The position numbers and the translations under genes were made by a program. Source: Anagrus nilaparvatae (lineage: Eukaryota > Arthropoda > Insecta > Hymenoptera > Mymaridae). Taken from it: a stretch of DNA of 64,000 nucleotides. Shown here one piece after another: positions 1 through 10,616 of this stretch. The notes under the pieces were generated by a model. That model saw only the letters and a program-made list of their open reading frames with translations, had not been told where the DNA came from and did no database searches. The first letter of the stretch is position 1; the number at the start of each line of letters is the position of its first letter. The stretch is taken from NCBI GenBank assembly GCA_022575985.1, contig JAKSXM010000288.1, forward strand, positions 2,941,501-3,005,500, in the 5' to 3' direction.

Positions 1-3000
1 TTTATTTATAACATTTAGCCGGTTCATTCTAGAATTTTGAGAAGGGTGACAAAATGTTAATACATAATATAAGAATAATATAAAAAAAGAATTTTTCATA
101 AATTTAACGGCTGTGACCCAAATTTCTATTTGTTAATTAAGGTAATTGTTTATAACAATTAGCCAGTAAATTCTAGAACTTTGAGCATGGTGCCAAAAGA
201 TTAATATTAATTGTACCTACTAGATAAAAAAAGAATTTTTGAAAAATTTAACGGCTGTGACCCAAATTTCTATTTGTTAAAATAAGGTAATTGTTTATAA
301 CAATTAGCCAGTAAATTCTAGAACTTTGAGCATAGTGCCAAAATGTTATTATTTATTTTACCTAACAGATAAAAAAATAATTTTTCAAAAATTTAACGGC
401 GTTGACCCGAAATTCTATTTGTTAATTAACGTAATTGTTTATAACAATTAGCCGGTCAATTCTAGAACTTTGAGCATAGTGCCAAAAGGTTAATATTTAT
501 TGTACCTACCAGATAAAAAAAGAATTTTTGAAAAATTTAACGTCGTTGACACGAAATTCTATTTGTTAATTAAGGTAATTGTTTATAAAAATTAGCTGGT
601 CAATTCTAGAACTTTAAGGATGGTGCCAAATGGTTACTAAAAAATACAATAATAAAATAAAAAAAGAATTTTTCAAAAATTTAACGGCGTTGACCCGAAA
701 TTCTATTTGTTAATTAACGTAATTGTTTATAACAATTAGCCGTTCAATTCTAGAACTTTGAGCATAGTGCCATAATGTTATTATTTATTTTACCTACCAG
801 ATAAAAAAAGAATTTTTCAAAAATTTAACGGCGGTGACCCGAATTTCTATTTGTTTATTAAGGTAATTGTTTATAACAATTAGCCGGTCAATTCTAGAAC
901 TTTGAGTAAGGTGCCAAAAGATTAATATTAATTGTACCTACCAGATAAAAAAAGAATTTTTGAAAAATTTAACGGCGGTGACCCGAATTTCTATATGTTT
1001 ATTAAGGTAATTGTTTATAACAATTAGCTGGTCAATTCTAGAACTTTAAGGATGGTGCCAAATGGTTACTAAAAAATACAATAATAAAATAAAAAAAGAA
1101 TTTTTCAAAAATTTAACGGCGTTGACCCGAAATTCTATTTGTTAATTAACGTAATTGTTTATAACAATTAGCCGGTCAATTCTAGAACTTTGAGCATAGT
1201 GCCAAAAGGTTAATATTTATTGTACCTACCAGATAAAAAAAGAATTTTTGAAAAATTTAACGTCGTTGACACGAAATTCTATTTGTTAATTAAGGTAATT
1301 GTTTATAAAAATTAGCTGGTCAATTCTAGAACTTTAAGGATGGTGCCAAATGGTTACTAAAAAATACAATAATAAAATAAAAAAAGAATTTTTCAAAAAT
1401 TTAACGGCGTTGACCCGAAATTCTATTTGTTAATTAACGTAATTGTTTATAACAATTAGCCGTTCAATTCTAGAACTTTGAGCATAGTGCCATAATGTTA
1501 TTATTTATTTTACCTACCAGATAAAAAAAGAATTTTTCAAAAATTTAACGGCGTTGACCCGAAATTCTATTTGTTAATTAACGTAATTGTTTATAACAAT
1601 TAGCCGGTCAATTCTAGAACTTTGAGCATAGTGCCATAATGTTATTATTTATTTTATCTACCAGATAAAAAAAGAATTTTTCAAAAATTTAACGGCGTTG
1701 ACCCAAATTTCTATATGTTAATTAAGGCAATTGTTTATAACAATTAGCCGGTCCATTCTAGAACTTTGACCATAGTGCCAAAAGGTTAATATTAATTGTA
1801 TCTACCAGATAAAAAAAGAATTTTTGAAAAATTTAACGGCTGTTAGCCAAATTTCTATTTGTTAATTAACGTAATTGTTTATAACAATTAGCCGGTCAAT
1901 TCTAGAACTTTGAGCATAGTGCCAAAATTTTATTATTTATTTTACCTACCAGATAAAAAAAGAATTTTTCAAAAATTTAACGGCGGTGACCCGAATTTCT
2001 ATTTGTTTATTAAGGTAATTGTTTATAACAATTAGCCGGTCAATTCTAGAACTTTGAGTAAGGTGCCAAAAGATTAATATTAATTGTACCTACCAGATAA
2101 AAAAAGAATTTTTGAAAAATTTAACGGCGGTGACCCGAATTTCTATTTGTTTATTAAGGTAATTGTTTATAACAATTAGCCGGTCAATTCTAGAACTTTG
2201 AGAATTGTGCCAAATTGTTACTAAAAAATATAATATTAAAATAAAAAAATAATTTTTCAAAAATTTAACGGTGTTGACCCGAAATTCTATTTGTTAATTA
2301 ACGTAATTGTTTATAACAATTAGCCGGTCAATTCTAGAACTTTGAGCATAGTGCCAAAATGTTATTATTTATTTTACCTACCAGATAAAAAAAGAATTTT
2401 TGAAAAATTTAACGGCGGTGACCCGACTTTCTATTTGTTTATTAAGGTAATTGTTTATAACAATTAGCCGGTCAATTCTAGAACTTTGAGAATTGTGCCA
2501 AATTGTTACTAAAAAATATAATATTAAAATAAAAAAATAATTTTTCAAAAATTTAACGGTGTTGACCCGAAATTCTATTTGTTAATTAACGTAATTGTTT
2601 ATAACAATTAGCCGGTCAATTCTAGAACTTTGAGCATAGTGCCAAAATGTTATTATTTATTTTACCTACCAGATAAAAAAAGAATTTTTGAAAAATTTAA
2701 CGGCGGTGACCCGAATTTCTATTTGTTTATTAAGGTAATTGTTTATAACAATTACCCGGTCAATTCTAGAACTTTGAGAATTGTGCCAAATTGTTACTAA
2801 AAAATATAATATTAAAATAAAAAAATAATTTTTCAAAAATTTAACGGTGTTGATCCGAATTTCTATTTGTTTATTAAGGTAATTGTTTATAACAATTAGC
2901 CGGTCAATTCTAGAACTTTGAGTAAGGTGCCAAAAGATTAATATTAATTGTACCTACCAGATAAAAAAAGAATTTTTGAAAAATTTAACGGCGGTGACCC

Positions 3001-4470
3001 GAATTTCTATATGTTTATTAAGGTAATTGTTTATAACAATTAGCTGGTCAATTCTAGAACTTTAAGGATGGTGCCAAATGGTTACTAAAAAATACAATAA
3101 TAAAATAAAAAAAGAATTTTTCAAAAATTTAACGGCGTTGACCCGAAATTCTATTTGTTAATTAACGTAATTGTTTATAACAATTAGCCGGTCAATTCTA
3201 GAACTTTGAGCATAGTGCCATAATGTTATTATTTATTTTATCTACCAGATAAAAAAAGAATTTTTCAAAAATTTAACGGCGTTGACCCAAATTTCTATAT
3301 GTTAATTAAAGTAATTGTTTATAACAATTAGCCGGTCCATTCTAGAACTTTGACCATAGTGCCAAAAGGTTAATATTAATTGTATCTACCAGATAAGAAA
3401 AGAATTTTTGAAAAATTTAACGGCTGTTAGCCAAATTTCTATTTGTTAATTAACGTAATTGTTTATAACCATTAGCCGGTCAATTCTAGAACTTTGAGCA
3501 TAGTGCCAAAATGTTATTATTTATTTTACCTACCAGATAAAAAAAGAATTTTTCAAAAATTTAACGGCGGTGACCCGAATTTCTATTTGTTTATTAAGGT
3601 AATTGTTTATAACAATTAGCCGGTCAATTCTAGAACTTTGAGTAAGGTGCCAAAAGATTAATATTAATTGTACCTACCAGATAAAAAAAGAATTTTTGAA
3701 AAATTTAACGGCGGTGACCCGAATTTCTATTTGTTTATTAAGGTAATTGTTTATAACAATTAGCCGGTCAATTCTAGAACTTTGAGAATTGTGCCAAATT
3801 GTTACTAAAAAATATAATATTAAAATAAAAAAATAATTTTTCAAAAATTTAACGGTGTTGACCCGAAATTCTATTTGTTAATTAACGTAATTGTTTATAA
3901 CAATTAGCCGGTCAATTCTAGAACTTTGAGAATGGTGCCAAATTGTTACTAAAAAATATAATAATAAAATAAAAAAATAATTTTTCAAAAATTTAACGGC
4001 GTTGACCCGAAATTCTATTTGTTAATTAAGGTAATTGTTTATAACAATTAGCCGGTCAATTCTAGAACTTTGAGCATGGTGCCAAAAGATTAATATTAAT
4101 TGTACCTACCAGATAAAAAAAGAATTTTTAAAAAATTTAACGGCGTTGACCCGAAATTCTATTTGTTAATTAAGGTAATTGTTTATAACAATTAGCCGGT
4201 CAATTCTAGAACTTTGAGAATGGTGCCAAATTGTTACTAAAAAATATAATAATAAAATAAACAAATAATTTTTCAAAAATTTAACGGCGTTGACCCGAAA
4301 TTCTATTTGTTAATTAACGTAATTGTTTATAACAATTAGCCGGTCAATTCTAGAACTTTGAGCATAGTGCCAAAATGTTATTATTTATTTTACCTACCAG
4401 ATAAAAAAAGAATTTTTGAAAAATTGAACGGCGTTGACCCGAATTTCTATTTGTTAATTAACAAGTCAAT
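1..4470. repeat. Satellite array, ~144-bp monomer, about 31 copies
   Basis: Head-to-tail copies of a ~144-bp AT-rich unit. The anchor ATTCTAGAACTTTGAG recurs at about 26, 170, 314, 459 and 603 and onward to about 4350. Each unit also carries TAATTGTTTATAACAATTAG, an AATTTAACGGC block and a short A-run before AGAATTTTT. The array enters from the left edge of the window. It decays near 4450-4490, where the last partial unit runs into ordinary AT-rich sequence. Monomers fall into subtypes that recur in order, giving higher-order periods of 288, 720 and 1584 bp (see findings). No open frame runs through it. The function is unknown; pericentromeric or interstitial satellite is possible. Confidence 0.97.
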
Positions 4471-4649
4471 TGTTTATAACATTTATTGGCCAAATATATA
4501 TTCTTTTTAATTATTTATTTATTGTTACCTTAATTTTTGTTAGTTTTGTTACTTTAATTTTTATTATTTATTAACTTTTGTAAAGACTCGGTAAAGATAT
4601 ACTTTTTTTTCCTTACGTATTACGTCAAAAATTTTGGATGGTACTTTTG

Positions 4650-4860
4650 GACGGTAGCGTGATGTTCATGGTTTTTTAGGTCGCTGAACACGAAAATCGG
4701 GGTCATTTCGTAAAGAAATGGGGGCTTCACCCTTAAATTTGCAAAAACTACCCCCAAAAGGGTTTTTGAGCGCTCAGATTTGCACCATATGGGTTTTTTG
4801 AGTCGCTGATCAAGAATTTCTGCTTCTGTTTCATAAATAATCAATATTTCACCCTTATTT
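4650..4860. repeat. Partial copy of the GGTCGCTGA/TTTCACCC dispersed repeat
   Basis: This stretch shares several phrases with the foldback element at 17480-19060. They include GGTCGCTGA followed by CGAAAATCGGG, then CACCCTTAAATTTGCAAAAA and CTACCCC, then a second GTCGCTGATCAAGAATTT, ending in ATTTCACCCTTA. Only one arm is present, so it is a fragment or solo arm. The short minus-strand open frame across it is chance coding in a repeat. Confidence 0.7.
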
Positions 4861-5121
4861 TTACTGTAGTCTTTAAAAAAAAGTTATTTTGAAAATATTA
4901 AATAAAAATATTTGATTTTTGAGCTAAAAATTATTTGCTTTATTTTTTCAATAAATTGCCCACGTTTCAAAAAAATTTTACTATTTAGGAATAATTTAGT
5001 ATAATATTTAAAAATAATGGCTAAAGCGCTATGTGCCCATTGCACTATTTTTAAAACAGTATAATCAAATTGTTTCAATTTTGTTAATAACCATGTTATT
5101 GTAATATGTTATTAATACGTA

Positions 5122-5297
5122 TACTGTAAAAAGTAACTTTCTTATTATATTTACAAAAAAAAATCGAGAATACTCGAATTTTTAGCTAATAGTATACTAA
5201 ATTTAGTAATTATACGATTTTTTTCGAATACTTACAAATTTTTTCGAAAATTTTCTAATTTTTTTGTTAATATAAGAAAGTTACTTTTTACAGGGTA
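5122..5297. mobile_element. MITE, ACTGTAAAAAGTAAC family, short copy
   Basis: The termini ACTGTAAAAAGTAACTTTCTTA and TAAGAAAGTTACTTTTTACAG are inverted repeats. The interior is built from small palindromic phrases (CGAGAATACTCG, ACTAAATTTAGT, TTTTCGAAAA). Related copies lie at 17884-18195 (longer, 312 bp) and about 15215-15507. The ends fit insertion at TA, as in Tc1/mariner-type MITEs. The copy ends only about 45 bp before the first recognised exon of the DUF4806 gene. Confidence 0.8.
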
Positions 5298-5342
5298 CAT
5301 TTAACAATGGTATAATAAAATTTATATTTTATTAACTTTTAG

Positions 5343-6679
5343 ATTCAGAAGAAAACCCATTTGGATATCCAGTAAAATCAGAATGTCAGAACAATGATGG
5401 AAACAACACTAGTCGACACATTTTACTTAATAATCTTGAAAGTCAACCTACAACATTACGTACAAACATTATTTATAATAATTTGTTAATATTTTTTGTG
5501 TTAATTAATAATTTAAAATTGTTTTATTTGAACTTTGATAGAAAGCAACAGGCAAAGTTCTGATGATAATATTAACTTTGAACCCAGCTTTGAACTTGTA
5601 ACTACTGATGATCAAGAATTAGTTACCAAAGCAGATTTAAATGGTAAATTTTTTTATTGTTAATCTTATAATAATAATAATTAAAAATATCTATTATCAG
5701 CTTTTAGAGTCTACGTTGATAAAAGATTTGACAGTATTGATTCTAATCTAAAAAAAATAGCTGAATCCTTAGATACGAAGAATTCTAGCCAAAAAATAGG
5801 TCTTAGTAAAATTGGAGGTAGTATTATCGAATTAAGAACATATATTTCTGGTAATGAAAAGTTAGTAAATCTAGATGTAATGACAATTCAAAAGTTTGCA
5901 AAAATTTATAAACTTGAATTACCTTTCAAAACTTTGCAAGATTTTGTTAATTTCAATGAACGTATCGAAAAAAATGAAGAAATGTATAATGATCTTGTAA
6001 ATATATCAATATTTTATTCAATATTAATAATTTTTATCATAAACTAAATTATTTAAATTACAGAAAAAATACTTGTATAGTACAATTAATTGTACACAAG
6101 AGTTATTAAAAATGTTAACTAGTCTTTTAAGAAATTTTTTTACAAGAGATGTTATAAAAAAATTTACTGCTCAAAAATTAATAAAAAATAAATTAACTCT
6201 TAATAAAACATGTTTTTATGCATGTTTGAATGGTAAGTATAAAAAATTTAAAGCATTAAAAAATGTGTATTTAATTTTTTTTTTATTTTTCAGAATGCTT
6301 GTTAGCTATTTATAAAGGATTTAATATCACAGAGAAAGAAATTTGTAAAAAAGTTGGAGGTGTGATAAATAATGCTACAGATTGGGAAGGTCATAGAAAA
6401 AATCGTGAAAAAAAAGATGCAACTGAAAAAAATCCGAATGACAATTTAGCCAATGAGTGCGAAAAATTTTATAGTGAAAAAAAAGATACAACTGAAAAAA
6501 ATCCAAATGACAATTTAGCCAATGAGTGCGAAAAATTTTATAGTGAAAAAAAAGATACAACTGAAAAAAATCCAAATGACAATTTAGCCAATGAGTGCGA
6601 AAAATTTTATCATGAAAAAAAAGATACAACTGAAAAAAATCCAAATGACAATTTAGCCAATGAGTGCGAAAAATTTTAA
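5343..6679 (+). CDS. DUF4806-domain protein with C-terminal 23-residue tandem repeats (5' end missing)
   Basis: Five exons join in frame with GT-AG introns: 5343-5459, 5542-5643, 5701-5996, 6064-6232 and 6294-6679, giving 355 residues before the stop. The first segment reads SEENPFGYPVKSECQNN in an acidic, Asn-rich region. Exon 3 leads into LPFKTLQDFVNFNERIEKNE, and exons 4-5 carry the Leu/Phe-rich core ending in ITEKEICKKVGGVINNATDW. This is the usual layout of the DUF4806 domain, common and often multicopy in insects, with no assigned biochemical role. After the domain come four units of a 23-aa repeat (EKKDTTEKNPNDNLANECEK plus FYS or FYH) at 6407-6475, 6476-6544, 6545-6613 and 6614-6676. 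The opening exon begins mid-codon and no start exon was found between the satellite and 5343. The upstream exon lies beyond the array, or the gene is 5'-truncated. Confidence 0.75.
6407..6676 (+). repeat. 69-bp coding tandem repeat, 3.9 units
   Basis: Four in-frame units, the last shortened by the stop codon. Units 2-4 are nearly identical at the DNA level apart from an AGT to CAT change at the end of unit 3; unit 1 differs by GCA for ACA and one silent CCG/CCA change. Such identity points to recent expansion. The encoded unit is charged (Lys, Glu, Asp) with one Cys and one Trp-free helix-like segment. Confidence 0.95.
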
Positions 6680-6984
6680 TTATTAAATAAGCTAAAATTA
6701 ATGTTTTAAAAAAATGTATTAATAGATAATCTAAAAATTTTAATTTTAATTAGGCGCTCTAGGCGCAAGCCTACAGGCCCCCACCAATTTCAAAAATTAA
6801 TAAAAATAAGTTGTATTTTTTGTATTTTTCTAATTGATTTATTAAAAAAAAAAAAAAAGAAATTAATATTAATTTAGGTGACTTAAAAATTACTATGAAA
6901 TTAATTTTTTAGACATTCTCAATATAATTTAAAGCTTATAACATCTCAATAAGAGCGTAATATAACCACTACTCAAATTTTTAT

Positions 6985-8228
6985 TTTTTTATGAGTATTA
7001 GAGTGGACCTATTTTTGGACTTTGTGGAAAAACTTTGCTGCCCGGGTTTTTTGTGAAGTCTTGGTCATAAAAAGTTCCCAGTTCAAAGGATTTTGTTTTT
7101 GCCTTGCAATAACACGTGCCACCTGGAGTCTTATGTGAAGAGCTTTAGTGATCTTAATTTGCCTAGACTGGTAACCTATCTATCCAGGGAAATTTCCGAT
7201 TCAAAACTGTACCTACAGACCTCTGAAGCTTTTCGGGTATAATTTAAAATCGACCCGTCCCAATTCGAAAAAAAATACCGAACTTTCGGGTCAGATATGT
7301 AAAAGAGCCCCTTGGTGATCTAATTTCGCCTACCGATATTCACTGATCATGGAAGCACTCGGTACATCGAGTGCACTAGACTAAAAAATAAGTCACAAAC
7401 ATATTTTAATTATGTAACTATGTTTTTTTTCGTCTTTTTTGTATATTTATTTCGAGATTTATTTTTAATATTTTTGTGTAATAAAACCTAATTTTGAAGA
7501 AAAAAAATTTTTTTTTGAAATTGTAAAACCCTTGTTTTCATTTCTCGGAATAATTCACTTTTTTTCACCCTACCCTAAATCTGTCATTATTTCCTTAAAG
7601 CATGATTCTTGGTGTTTTTGTAACAGTACCTAAAAAGGTTTTTATTTTTATTTGTTCCGAAGTTATCCAAATTTGAAAAAAGGCCTTTTTTCAAAAAACC
7701 TTTTTTTGTTTTTTATCGCAACTGCTAACAATTGAATGAATTAGTAATTATTATAAAATATATTTATTTTTGAGTAGTTTTCAAATCGAAAAAGAACCTA
7801 CAAGTCAAATTCTATTTATATAAACAGAAGTTACAGCTGCGCAAAGTTGCTTCGGATCACTAAGACCCACGTAGTGTAAGGTCAGGTTAAAAAGGTACCT
7901 AGGGCTGCTGAGGGTTAATGATATGATCGTCCTACTTTAGTTTGGGGTCAAATATGACAAATAGTTTTTTAACTGACTTTTCTAAAGGAATGCTGATATT
8001 GTTATCAGGAAATTGAATGGAAATGTCGGAGTTAAAAAAGTTATCGAGATGCTTTTTTGGACAAAACATTGTATCTTTAGTTTGATCTAAATTACTAATA
8101 CCTAATTGATTGTCATTAGCCCAGTTATAGTTATATAAATGATATCATCAATTTAGATTCAGGTGAATATTTTCATATTCAATTGGTAAATAGATTTGAA
8201 GATCGTCTGCGAAAGCTTTTTGAAGTTA
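6985..8228. repeat. Non-coding spacer with decayed foldback-family sequence at 6998-7390
   Basis: 6998-7110 (TAGAGTGGACC, then TTGGTCATAAAAAGTTCCCAG and CAAAGGATTTTG) resembles the arm start of the element at 56589-57964, which has TAGAGTGTG then TTGGTCATAAAAAATCCCCAG and CAAGGATTTTG. The block to about 7390 is richer in GC than its surroundings and looks like one degenerate element arm. From 7390 to 8228 I see only AT-rich sequence with no supported exon. Confidence 0.5.
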
Positions 8229-9458
8229 CACTGAGAAAATTATATAATTGTGACAATGATATCATATAATCATATTTGTACGATTATATATGTAATCACC
8301 CTGATGATATTATATCATCAGGACAATAATATTCTGTAATCCTGACAATTATATGCATATCATTGGGGCAATTATACATATAATCCTCCTGATGATATCA
8401 TATAATCAAGGCAATTATATTTAATTTTTTGTTTTTTTTTTTCAAAATATTTAATTTTTGGGTATATGAAGAAACTCACAGATATTTAATTATGTATTTT
8501 TACCTAATTTATTATTTATTAAAGTTTTTTTAAAGATTTTTAAAGATTTGAATTTTTATTATTTTTATCTTTGGTGTTTCTGTTAATTTTTTTTTCGCTC
8601 GCAGGCTTTCGTTCGTTATCAATTATCGATACGGTATAACCCTAATCTAATCTAATCGCATATGCATTATAGAGAAATAACGAGCGCTCGCCGATCATCA
8701 TTCTTATTGAGTATTATATTCTCGGTCCTTATATAGTAACTGGAACGTATTTTTGACACTTGCGAGAGAAAAGACCTTAGCATCTAGCGGTTGAAAATTA
8801 AAACAACACACCGCGCTAAATTCAAAATTTAAAATAAATTTTTTTTTAAACTTGTTTTGAATTCGAATTTTGCGCGGTGTATTGTTTTAATTTTCAACCG
8901 CTAGATGCTAAGGTCTTTTCTCTCGCAAGTGTCAAAAATACGTTCCAGTTACTATATAAGGACCGAGAATATAATACTCAATAAGAATGATGATCGGCGA
9001 GCGCTCGTTATTTCTCTATAATGCATATGCGATTAGATTAGATTAGGGTTATACCGTATCGATAATTGATAACGAACGAAAGCGTGCGAGCGAAAAAAAA
9101 ATTAACAAAAATACCAAAGATAAAAATAATAAAAATTTAAATCTTTAAAAATATTTAAAAAAACTTTAATAAATAATAAATTAGGTAAAAATACATAATT
9201 AAATATCTGTGAGTTTCTTCATAAACCCAAAAAATAAATATTTTGAAAAAAAAAACAAAAAATTAAATATAATTGCCTTGATTATATGATATCATCAGGA
9301 GGATTATATGTATAATTGCCCCAATGATATGCATATAATTGTCAGGATTACAGAATATTATTGTCCTGATGATATAATATCATCAGGGTGATTACATATA
9401 TAATCGTACAAATATGATTATATGATATCATTGTCGCAATTATATAATTTTCTCAGTG
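8229..9458. mobile_element. Near-perfect 1.23-kb palindromic element flanked by TA
   Basis: The left end CACTGAGAAAATTATATAAT and right end ATTATATAATTTTCTCAGTG are inverted and bounded on both sides by TA (8227-8228 and 9459-9460), as expected for Tc1/mariner-type insertion. The arms, about 600 bp each, match almost base for base to the centre near 8844. This includes a GC-richer block (ACCGCTAGATGCTAAGGTCT and its complement). The outer arms contain many ATATCAT/ATGATAT phrases. No transposase frame is present, so the element is non-autonomous. It sits about 230 bp before the receptor's TM1 exon. Confidence 0.92.
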
Positions 9459-9690
9459 TATGAATCATCAGAATAAATAAATAGTCTATTAAATTTATTT
9501 GTAAAAAATTAATTATTTTGGTCAAAATACTCTTTACACTAAAATCAGACATTTTCCAAAATTTTCAACTACCGAAGTGTTTGAGAAATTTTAATAAATT
9601 TTTTTAAATTTCTGATAGCTTTTACAGATATAAAAAATATTTAAATAAGATTAAGCGTTTTTAATAATAATTAAAATTTTCTTTTTTCAG

Positions 9691-10571
9691 TGGCTTTCAG
9701 TATCAACATATATTTTTCAAATTGGGTATTTAATATCAATTATTGCTCTGGTAACTTCAGTCATTATTTTTATACGATTCCGGTAAGTTTTTATTTCTTT
9801 TTCTTTAATAGCAAATCTAATAAAATAAATTATTTGACAATAAAAATTATTTTTAAATGAGCTCAAATCGTTTCTATGTATGGGCAATTTTTTCCCAAGC
9901 CAGTCACCCCCCTCCCGGCCTCTGTCCGAAAATAAAAGCAACTAATAGAGATTTTGGTTATCTCAAATTTACAGGAAAAGGGTCTAATTTTTTTTTTCAT
10001 TGGCTTTTTCAACTCTGTAAATCTGAAAGCCTGTTTTACGGCGCTGAACAGCAGCAGATAAAAATTTAAAAATCAGAAAATTGGTAATAAAAGTAATTTA
10101 AGAATAAATTTTTTGATAGTTTTTTTTCTTTTTATTTGTTATTTACTAAAACAAAAAAAAAAACAATACCAGCCAGATTTGATTTCAATTTTTCTGATTT
10201 TTAAACTTGAAAATGTCGCCGTTCAGTACCTAAAATGGGCACAGTAGATTTACAGAGTTGAAAAAGCCAATGCGAAAAAAAATTAATCCCTTTCCCCGTT
10301 AGTTTAAGAAAATCAAAATCCGTCTAGTTGCCTTCATTTTTAGACAGAGGTGGATAACTGGCTTGAAAAAGAATCGCCCATGTATAACTGTTTATAAATA
10401 TACAAATTATTTTTTGAGAAAAAAACTAAAACCTCATGCTGATTACAAATATATTAAATCTTAAAAATTTAGTTGGCTTTTATTTAAATAAATTTCAAAT
10501 AATAAGAAAACGAAAGATTCAAAAATTTCATTTAAAATCGTAATTTTAAAAATTTTATTTATTTATTTATT

Positions 10572-10616
<45 letters not shown>

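Noticed and set aside
1..4470. CRISPR array
   Set aside because: Repeat units are continuous ~144-bp monomers without unique spacers, in clearly eukaryotic DNA.
4620..5078. Two short minus-strand open frames near the satellite edge
   Set aside because: They lie in a dispersed-repeat fragment and a homopolymer-rich stretch and have no family features or splice context.
5307..5312. ATG followed directly by GT upstream of the DUF4806 exon as a one-codon start exon
   Set aside because: Splice phase does not fit: the exon at 5343 needs one preceding base of a codon, and there is no other support.
6375..6644. 89-codon minus-strand frame opposite the 23-aa repeat
   Set aside because: It is the antisense shadow of the tandem coding repeat, so its own repetition (LYLFFHYKIFRTHW) is a by-product.
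9717..10069. Overlapping 70-74-codon frames on both strands
   Set aside because: They fall across the receptor TM1 exon in antisense and in the arms of an inverted-repeat element.
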